Positions 60,201 through 64,000 of a DNA stretch of 64,000 nt are shown one piece after another. The translations under genes were made by a program, and so were the position numbers. The DNA lies in contig JAKSZU010000016.1 in the NCBI GenBank assembly GCA_026018925.1, positions 81,788,059 through 81,852,058 on the forward strand, in the 5' to 3' direction. This DNA is from Tupaia tana (taxonomy: Eukaryota > Chordata > Mammalia > Scandentia > Tupaiidae). The first letter of the stretch is position 1, and each line of letters begins with the position of its first letter. The notes under the pieces are model-generated. The model ran no database searches, was not told the DNA's origin, and saw only the letters and a program-made list of their open reading frames with translations.

Positions 60201-61490
60201 CCTCGCCCTCACAACTGGTACCCTCACCTCCTCTGCCCCACACTGGCCCACGAAGCCCTGCTCGCCTGGCCTCAGGTCCACCAGGCGCCTCACCTCCCTG
60301 GGAGCTCCTCCTCAGCCCCAGCCCCGACAGCAGGCCCCCCATCCCTCTCACCACGACCCACATGTCCAGCGTGTTTGCTGCTGTCAGCGCCCCCACTGGG
60401 GACAGGGTCTGACTCTGCCCCGCCCCCAGGAGAGCCCCAGCGCATGGCAGGTGCCAAAGGTAGGCGGACAAATGGAGAGCGGGCTTGCTCGCGCACGCCT
60501 CCGGACACGTGGGAACGTGTTCCCGTGTCTGCGTGTCTCCTGATCTTGTCTCGTGCCTACCCACCTACGGGACGTAAACCTTTTAATTTGCCAGAGGGTG
60601 TTTGCATTTGCCAGAGAGAGAACGAGAGCGCGCGTGCCCTGACAGGGTGTGGCCACGCAGCAATCCCTTTCCTCCATTTCTCCGTCACGTTGGGCCGGGG
60701 GCGTGCACGCACATGCACCCACAGTGCTCATCAAGCTGCCAGGTCAGGGCACAGTCAGCCATGTGGGACCCAGCTGCTTAACGGCCGGGACACAGACAGG
60801 CTCTGCTCTTGCCTTTTAAGGAAAGGCAGGGACCAGCAGTTAGCGTAATGGCTATGTCGCTGGACTCCCATGTAGTCGACCGCGGTTCGAGTCCCGGACC
60901 CGGCGGCTTAAACTCACGCCGGGCACGTGTGCGTGCGTGCCCAAGATCCCGAGAGGAGAATGGAGGAGAAGGGATTGCGGCGTGGCCATCCCCCCTGGGG
61001 GATGATTTCCTGCTTTCTATCTCTCTGTCTGTCTGGCGAGCGCATGCGCCCTATAACAAAAACCTCTCCAAAAAAAGAAAAAAAAAAAGGAAAGGCATCC
61101 AGGAGGCCGGACTCAAACCTGTGGCTGGACCGCGGTTCTGCAATGTCCGCTCCGTCCCTCAGACCCACGCCGGCTGTCTGTCCTGTCGGGGGCGGCGCCA
61201 GGATCGCCCTACTCCAAGCCACGTGCCCACATCTCTCAGTGCAGTCCTGCAGGAGCTCTGCCCCGCAGCAGCGGCCTCGACGCCCGCCTGTCCTCACACT
61301 TGGGACACAGATGGCTACGGGTGGGGACCTCCCAGCCCTGCGGCCCCAGAGCCAACCCTGCAGAGACTGACCTGGACTGGGCGGCTGCCCAGAAAGTTCA
61401 GGTCCATGTTCTCTCCAAACAGGTAACCTTCAGGATGTGGTGTGTCGAATTTCTCGCCCCCCATGAAAAAATGCGAAGCAAAGTAGTTTC
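35287..61490 (-). CDS. MGRN1: MGRN1 (mahogunin), RING E3 ubiquitin ligase, exons 2-17 (5' partial)
   Basis: MGRN1 transfers ubiquitin to TSG101 and modulates melanocortin receptor signalling; loss gives the mouse mahoganoid phenotype (family knowledge). Sixteen coding exons, listed separately, join in frame except for one base in exon 13. With the missing exon 1 (about 29 codons, carrying the start and presumed myristoylation site) the product would be about 554 aa. Order: N-terminal domain associated with RING (about aa 30-265; NYFASHFFMGGEKFDTPHPE, SLVNIRKDSLRLV, QFSLPSFKIDFSEWK), RING finger (about aa 277-317; CVVC ... CRHLCLC ... CPIC), cassette exon with a basic cluster, PSAP motif, acidic/Ser-rich tail, C-terminus ALGSDSCSVGIEE. 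Exon 1 lies beyond 64,000. A G9 tract in exon 13 shifts the frame before PSAP. Confidence 0.93.
36235..36512 (-). mobile_element. tRNA-derived SINE, long form
   Basis: T28 tail to CTAACTGCTGGTTCCC; flanks ACTCCCCACG / ACTCCCCAAG. Confidence 0.85.
37576..37674 (-). CDS. MGRN1: MGRN1 exon 16
   Basis: Acceptor CCCTGCAG|GG, donor CCAG|GTAAGA. Contains SIENVLQDGGSEHCGHGPPG and PPADICLP; SIENVLQD is the conserved core. Confidence 0.87.
37898..38115 (+). mobile_element. tRNA-derived SINE, long form (variant)
   Basis: GGGCCAGCAGGTGGCGTGGT head like the short form, but a long-form body (AAAATCCCGAGGGGAGAG, GTGGCCATCCCCCCAGGGG). A link between the two forms. Confidence 0.75.
38296..38537 (+). mobile_element. 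tRNA-derived SINE, long form
   Basis: GGGACCAGCAGTTGATGTAA head to CTATAGCAAAAACCTCTCC; flanked by AACCTGCCCTTCTC / AACCTGCCCTTTTC. Confidence 0.83.
38840..38885 (+). repeat. Possible MIR fragment
   Basis: CTTAGCTTCCTCACCTGTG resembles the MIR core. Short. Confidence 0.35.
39163..39205 (-). CDS. MGRN1: MGRN1 exon 15
   Basis: Acceptor CTCCTAG|AGT, donor CAAG|GTGAGT. SFLTEEVAESSLKQ; 43 nt. Confidence 0.85.
39488..39695. repeat. Donor-like minisatellite at the start of MGRN1 intron 14
   Basis: About ten imperfect 18-22 bp units of the type CCTCACCTGGGGGAG. On the MGRN1 strand each reads like CCCAGGTGAGG or CCCAGGTAAGG, that is, a consensus 5' splice site. The array touches the true exon 14 donor. 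Confidence 0.85.
39696..39819 (-). CDS. MGRN1: MGRN1 exon 14
   Basis: Acceptor GTCCCCAG|C, donor CCTGAG|GTGAGG. TLRSPSSPIREVDEEKLSED and ELVLRESSSPE. The donor abuts a minisatellite made of similar donor-like units. Confidence 0.9.
40328..40566 (+). mobile_element. tRNA-derived SINE, old long form
   Basis: CTCCATGGCCCGGTGGTTGA head, GGTGAAAATATACACCCTCT end, A-rich tail. Confidence 0.55.
40575..41060 (+). mobile_element. tRNA-derived SINE, old copy split by a nested SINE
   Basis: The head at 40575-40616 (CATAGCCTAGTGGTTAAAG) continues at 40858 (GGATCACACAAGGCCAACT) to about 41060; the middle is the younger insert. Confidence 0.6.
40617..40857 (+). mobile_element. tRNA-derived SINE, long form (nested)
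   Basis: GGGCAGTAGGTGGCATGTTG head, GCCCTATAGCAAAAACCTGG end, short A tail. Confidence 0.75.
41068..41222 (+). mobile_element. tRNA-derived SINE, 5'-truncated
   Basis: Body only: GCCCCAAACCCCGACAGG to GCAAGCACACACACCTTC. Confidence 0.5.
41223..41330. repeat. (CA)n-rich simple repeat
   Basis: Interrupted CACACA/CGCACA run in MGRN1 intron 13. Confidence 0.8.
41839..42066 (-). CDS. MGRN1: MGRN1 exon 13 (PSAP motif; apparent +1 frameshift)
   Basis: Acceptor CCCCACAG|AGC, donor GACAG|GTGAGG. The first part reads SSDSIPPGYEPISLLEALNG and LRA, the second MPSAPLYEEITYSGISDGLS to RSRSPD, but the two lie in different frames. The length is 228 nt where 227 is needed to join exon 14. The extra base lies in a run of nine G (41988-41996), eight of which would keep frame. 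PSAP, which in this family binds TSG101, is coded at 41981-41970, just after the shift. Confidence 0.88.
43384..43449 (-). CDS. MGRN1: MGRN1 exon 12 (cassette exon with basic cluster)
   Basis: A 66-nt, phase-0 exon between TTGACAG|TGT and GAAACA|GTAAGT, coding CPFKKSKSHPASLASKNPKR and two more residues. In mouse and human this exon is alternatively spliced and supplies a nuclear localisation-like basic stretch (family knowledge). It can be skipped without changing frame. Confidence 0.85.
44152..44300 (+). mobile_element. tRNA-derived SINE, 3'-truncated
   Basis: GAGCAGCAGACGGCGTAATGG head to AATACTGAGAGGGGAACGG. Confidence 0.6.
44930..45090. repeat. CT-rich simple repeat
   Basis: Irregular TCTCTGTCTATGTCTCTC-type tract in MGRN1 intron 11. 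Confidence 0.7.
45480..45589 (-). CDS. MGRN1: MGRN1 exon 11, about aa 319-355
   Basis: Acceptor CTCCACAG|CT, donor CACTCC|GTAAGT. PFRALLQIRAVRKKPGALSP then FSPVLAQSVDHDEHS. Confidence 0.93.
46941..47100 (-). CDS. MGRN1: MGRN1 exon 10 (RING finger), about aa 266-319
   Basis: Acceptor CCCCGCAG|CCC, donor CTCC|GTGAGT. Contains the complete set of zinc ligands: ECVVC, LPCRHLCLCTSC, NNCPICRL. Ligand spacing is that of the MGRN1/RNF157 RING. Confidence 0.95.
47599..47667 (-). CDS. MGRN1: MGRN1 exon 9, about aa 243-265
   Basis: Acceptor CTCTCCAG|GTG, donor ACCAAG|GTGCGT. VDRVSYLLQEIYGIENKNNQ. Confidence 0.93.
48083..48246 (+). mobile_element. tRNA-derived SINE, short form
   Basis: GACCCGCAGGAGGCGTGGTG head, (CT)n, GGTCAGATTAAAAAAATAG tail with A17. 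Confidence 0.75.
49117..49164 (-). CDS. MGRN1: MGRN1 exon 8, about aa 227-242
   Basis: Acceptor CTCCGCAG|CAT, donor CAAATC|GTAAGT. HVDGSFSVKPLKQKQI; a 48-nt microexon-like exon. Confidence 0.92.
50750..50799 (-). CDS. MGRN1: MGRN1 exon 7, about aa 210-226
   Basis: Acceptor CCCGCAG|TT, donor GAAAAG|GTAAGT. VVEVTGHAHVLLAAFEK. Confidence 0.92.
50967..51033 (-). CDS. MGRN1: MGRN1 exon 6, about aa 188-210
   Basis: Acceptor TTCTCAG|CTG, donor GACG|GTGAGC. LNFDLDRGVFPVVIQAVVDE. Confidence 0.92.
51170..51225. repeat. (GT)n microsatellite
   Basis: About 16 GT units, then CACGCGA and five more. Confidence 0.9.
51226..51655 (+). mobile_element. LINE-1 3'UTR fragment (old L1M-like)
   Basis: GTAAAACGCACGTAACATCA, GCCATTTTGGCCACGTTTG, TCACGCAATCACCATCCA and ATCCGTCCATGCAGCCATGG follow the L1M 3' pattern step by step (AAATTCACATAACAT ... 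AACCATTTTAA ... GCAACCATCACC ... TTCATCTGTCGATGGACA). Confidence 0.6.
51663..51915 (-). mobile_element. tRNA-derived SINE remnants (two, adjacent)
   Basis: Reverse copy 51663-51822 ending ATCTACTGGCCCC, followed by a second head fragment to about 51912 (ACCTTAACCACCACACCCC). Confidence 0.65.
53090..53150 (+). repeat. Possible MIR fragment
   Basis: CCTGCTTCCTGCTCTGTGAA then ATAGGATCATTACTGC parallels the MIR core followed by its ATAATA segment. Confidence 0.45.
54968..55257. repeat. 96-bp tandem repeat, three copies
   Basis: Units start at 54968, 55064 and 55160 (GAGCACGCCTGCCTACTCC). They differ at only a few positions. As 96 is divisible by three, frames remain open through all copies and produce accidental ORFs on both strands. 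Confidence 0.92.
55680..55797 (-). CDS. MGRN1: MGRN1 exon 5, about aa 148-187
   Basis: Acceptor CCCCTCAG|G, donor GACGAG|GTAACC. YSPKSPPLQSETVHYKRGVS and QQFSLPSFKIDFSEWKEDE. Confidence 0.93.
56729..56954 (+). mobile_element. tRNA-derived SINE, long form
   Basis: GGGACCAGCAGATGGCGTAA head to AGCAAAAATCTCTTAAAAA. Confidence 0.8.
57102..57353 (+). mobile_element. tRNA-derived SINE, long form
   Basis: Complete copy; flanks AAACTGACCTA / AAACCGACCTA. Confidence 0.85.
57735..57881 (-). CDS. MGRN1: MGRN1 exon 4, about aa 99-148
   Basis: Acceptor TGTGCAG|G, donor GCCGT|GTGAGT. YKDDADSPTEDSEKRRALYS and LEFTFDADARVAITIYCQAV. Confidence 0.93.
58370..58458 (-). CDS. MGRN1: MGRN1 exon 3, about aa 70-99
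   Basis: Acceptor CTCCTAG|TTT, donor GTGAG|GTACCT. FPYVTPAPHEPVKTLRSLVN then IRKDSLRLV. Confidence 0.93.
59233..59374 (+). mobile_element. tRNA-derived SINE, short form
   Basis: GGGCTAGCAGGTGGTATGGT head to TATGGCAAATTAAAAATAAA. Confidence 0.72.
59378..59635 (+). mobile_element. tRNA-derived SINE, long form
   Basis: GGGACCAGCAGATGGCATTA head, inserted right at the tail of the preceding short-form copy. Confidence 0.78.
59655..59927 (-). mobile_element. tRNA-derived SINE, long form
   Basis: T tail, TTTTTTGCCTTAGGGCCCAT, ending ACCATCTGCTGGCCCC. Confidence 0.75.
60580..60790 (-). mobile_element. tRNA-derived SINE, old copy
   Basis: AATTTGCCAGAGGGTGTTTG to ACCCAGCTGCTTAACGG; diverged. Confidence 0.5.
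60829..61086 (+). mobile_element. tRNA-derived SINE, long form
   Basis: One of the best-preserved copies (GGGACCAGCAGTTAGCGTAA, CGGTTCGAGTCCCGGACC); flanked by AAGGAAAGGCA at 60818 and 61087. Confidence 0.88.
61372..61490 (-). CDS. MGRN1: MGRN1 exon 2, about aa 30-69
   Basis: Acceptor TTCAAATAG|GA, donor GTCCAG|GTCAGT. NYFASHFFMGGEKFDTPHPE and FGENMDLNFLGSRPVQ, matching human. The first codon is completed from exon 1. Confidence 0.93.
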
Positions 61491-61744
61491 CTATTTGAAA
61501 AAGGAAATGCAGTTAGACTAGGAGGCTCAACGCAGCCCAGAGGAGCATCGAATGCCCACGGAGCCCAGCCCGAGAAAGGCTCTGTGTGACAAACACCAGA
61601 GCAGGCTGGCCCTCAGCTGCCCCTCCGCCCTCCGCCCCTCTCGGGCCCGCCAGCCTCTGCTCACCACCAGCCCCAGTGCCCTTCCCTCTCTGGGCCCTCC
61701 TGCCTGCTCACAGGCTCATCTGCCAGCTCAGCGTCACTTCCCTC

Positions 61745-62345
61745 TGTAGTGGCTGAACTATGTCCCCAGAAAGACACGTCCGTGTCCTGCCCACCTGGGC
61801 GCCTGCTCAGGTGGCCTTAGTCGGAAACGGCCTCTGCAGATGTAGTCGAGTTAAGGTGATGTCGTCCCAGAGCAGGGCCTGGCTCAGTGCCTGTGTCTTT
61901 ACAGGAAAAAGGGTCACAGGGACACTGAGTGAGCATCTGTGCGAGACGCAGGTAGACTACAGTGAGGTCGAGGCACACTGGGGCCGCCGGAAGCAGGAAG
62001 TGACAAAGGTGCAGGCCCTGGAGCCTGCAGAGGGAGCGCGGCCCTGCTGACACCTGGCTCTGGACTCTGGCTCCAGACTGAGAACATTCTTTTAGAGAGG
62101 TTTTTGCTATAGGGCGCGTGCGCTCACCGGAGAGACAGAGACAGAAAGCGAGAAATCACCCTCCCAGGAGAGATGGCCACACCGCAATCCCTCCTCCTCT
62201 CAGGATCTTGGGCACGCACGCACATGCACCTGGCTTGAGTTTTAAGACGCCGGTTCCAGGACTCTAACCTCAGTCAACTACGTTGGAGTCTAGCGATGTA
62301 ATCATTACACCCTCTGCTGGTCAGAGAACATTTCTGTTGTCTCAA
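61745..62345 (+). repeat. Old interspersed repeat, interrupted by a SINE
   Basis: Begins TGGCTGAACTATGTCCCCAG, with TAGTCGAGTTAAGGTGATGT and, after the SINE, ATTTCTGTTGTCTCAAGTCA. This is the pattern of a common ancient mammalian repeat ('TGAACTATGTCCCC ... GTCCTTATAAGAAGAGG ... TTTCTGTTGTTTAAGCCACC') whose family name I cannot give with certainty. Confidence 0.45.
62093..62324 (-). mobile_element. tRNA-derived SINE, long form
   Basis: GAGAGGTTTTTGCTATAGGG to CACCCTCTGCTGGTC; AGAACATT on both sides. Confidence 0.8.
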
Positions 62346-63090
62346 GTCACCATCAGTGGTGACCTCGAACAGCCACCCGAGGAGCCCCACCCCTGTTCCC
62401 CAGCCCCACAGCAAGTCAGCCTCCCGACACCAAATCCAAGCCTGGGAACCCTGCAGCTCAGTACAGACCACGCTTAGAACATCCCCACGAGGCCTGACGC
62501 CACAGCTGGCTTCTGCCGCGTCTTGGGCACATCTGGCTCCAACTTCGCATCTCTGCTGGGAGGGGAAGGCGACCACTGCCTGTCAGCAGAGAAGCGAGCT
62601 CGCGGCTTCTGGGGAAGGAGGACGGCCTCTCCTGAGCCTCCTGACCGGCCCTCTCTCTGCCCCCATCCCAGCCCGGCACAGAGGACCGAGGAGAGTCCAG
62701 TGACCGTGGGGCCAGCGGATTTTGTAGGTGCTCAGACTGTGTGTCCCTCACCCGCATGCTGCAGGGGTCCCTGGGCACCTGAGCCCACATGGATGCTCTT
62801 GGGACCCTCCGTGGGAATTCTGGACCCTTCAAGCTACCGAGGACACCCTGCACGGATCTGTGCCCTCTTGGTGGGCACGGCTGTGGCCACAAGCCTGGCT
62901 GGGTCCACGCAATGAGGCCAGGGGCTCCTCCCAAGGAGGGGGGACAGAAGCAGGAGGCCGGCCCAGCTGCTCCGCACTATAAGAATGCCAGTCCCGACCC
63001 AAGCTCCGCAGGGCCAGGGACCAGTGGAGAAGGGCAGGGCGCAGCCGAACACACGGCGCCCCAGCAGCAGGGGCACTGCATCGCCGTGGG

Positions 63091-63746
63091 GCCAGAGAGC
63101 CCAGGTACACCGCATCACGGTAGACCAGAGAGCCCAGGTACACCGCATCACGGTAGACCAGAGAGCCCAGGTACACCGCATCGCCGCGGGGCCAGAGAGC
63201 CCAGGGACACCCCATCGCCGCAGGCCAGAGAGCCCAGGTACACCGCATCGCCGCAGGCCAGAGAGCCCAGGTACACCGCATCGCCGCAGGCCAGAGAGCC
63301 CAGGTACACCGCATCGCCGCGGGGCCAGAGAGCCCAGGGACACCCCATCGCCGCAGGCCAGAGAGCCCAGGTACACCGCATCGCCGCAGGCCAGAGAGCC
63401 CAGGTACACCGCATCGCCGCAGGCCAGAGAGCCCAGGTACACCGCATCGCCGCGGGGCCAGAGAGCCCAGGTACACCGCATCGCCGCAGGCCAGAGAGCC
63501 CAGGTACACCGCATCGCGGTAGGCCAGAGAGCCCAGGTACACCGCATCGCCGCAGGCCAGAGAGCCCAGGTACACCGCATCGCCGCAGGCCAGAGAGCCC
63601 AGGTACACCGCATCGTGGTAGGCCAGAGAGCCCAGGTACACCGCATCACCGCGGGGCCAGAGAGCCCAGGTACACCGCATCGCCGTGGGGCCAGAGAGCC
63701 CAGGTACACCGCATCGCCGCAGGCCAGAAAGCCCAGGTACACAGGC
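63091..63746. repeat. 33-34 bp minisatellite, 20 copies
   Basis: Twenty head-to-tail units beginning CCAGAGAGCCCAGGTACACC, followed by GCATCGCCGCAGG or variants (ATCACGGTAGA, ATCGCCGCGGGG). Most units are 33 bp, some 34. The 33-bp period equals 11 codons and keeps frames open on both strands. Confidence 0.95.
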
Positions 63747-64000
63747 GTGTAGCAGTGACCACGGGTCTGTCAGGAAACCGGAGGCTGAGCTGGACGTGCC
63801 CCAACGTCCCACTCTGAGGAGCGGCTGCACACACTGGGACTGCTAGCAGGTGTGAGCACACAGTCGTCTGAAAACTCAGGCCCAAATGTGCGGGAAACCT
63901 GCCCACACTTGCCGGGCGGGGACCAGAGCCCAGCACCCTGACGGTGCCCTGCCGTGAACATGCACCAGTGCCGTGCTTGTACGTCAATGGAACAGTAGCT

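Larger units (their letters stand above)
61491..64000 (-). other. MGRN1: MGRN1 intron 1 (partial)
   Basis: DNA upstream of exon 2 up to the window edge. No sequence coding the expected MGRN1 N-terminus is seen, so exon 1 lies further right. Contents: an old interspersed repeat, a SINE and the 33-34 bp minisatellite. Confidence 0.7.

Noticed and set aside
63091-63746. CRISPR-like array
   Set aside because: Units are contiguous with no unique spacers, and the context is a mammalian intron.
62789-63830. ORFs of 302-342 codons on both strands
   Set aside because: Created by the 33-bp minisatellite; repetitive peptides without homology, and open on both strands at once.

Overview
This is a stretch of nuclear DNA from a placental mammal. 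It carries four spliced protein-coding genes with conserved vertebrate exon structures, two CpG-rich promoters, remnants of LINE-1 and MIR, and dozens of copies of a tRNA-derived SINE. The gene order is the conserved mammalian block that is 16p13.3 in human (DNAAF8 - ANKS3 - NUDT16L1 - MGRN1), read here in the opposite direction to the human assembly. There are no primate Alu dimers, rodent B2, rabbit C or carnivore CAN SINEs. The dominant SINE family is one I cannot name. A single 7SL-RNA-like (B1/Alu-monomer-like) SINE near 21.8 kb weakly favours Euarchontoglires. I do not name a species.

Layout. 1-3.4 kb: the 5' end of DNAAF8 on the minus strand (non-coding exon 1, exon 2 with the start codon, exon 3), running off the left edge; exon 3 as given has an in-frame stop. 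2.6-4.0 kb: a CpG-rich divergent promoter shared by DNAAF8 and ANKS3, with CCAAT boxes, GC boxes and a near-perfect RFX X-box, which suits two cilia-related genes. 3.7-26.6 kb: ANKS3 on the plus strand. Fifteen coding exons join in frame to 658 codons plus... specifically 658 amino acids and a stop (six ankyrin repeats, serine-rich linker, SAM domain, coiled coil). Intron 11 is an old minus-strand LINE-1 packed with SINEs. 27.2-29.3 kb: NUDT16L1 (TIRR) on the minus strand, three exons, 211 aa, tail-to-tail with ANKS3. 29.3-32.1 kb: intergenic DNA. 32.1-64 kb: MGRN1 on the minus strand, coding exons 2-17 and a long 3'UTR; exon 1 lies beyond the right edge.

Function. ANKS3 belongs to the NPHP/ANKS6/BICC1 ciliary module and DNAAF8 to axonemal dynein preassembly, so their shared promoter with an X-box is coherent. 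NUDT16L1 is a catalytically dead Nudix protein that restrains 53BP1. MGRN1 is a RING E3 ubiquitin ligase acting on TSG101 and melanocortin receptor signalling.

Most notable observations: the X-box promoter; a one-base frameshift in a G9 tract of MGRN1 exon 13 just before the PSAP (TSG101-binding) motif; a minisatellite that multiplies consensus 5' splice sites right after MGRN1 exon 14; a 20-copy 33-34 bp minisatellite in MGRN1 intron 1; a 96-bp three-copy repeat in intron 5; a 78-nt in-frame intron in NUDT16L1; and the unidentified SINE family itself. Exon boundaries were derived by eye from reading-frame continuity, GT/AG signals and remembered human orthologues; no alignment was run.
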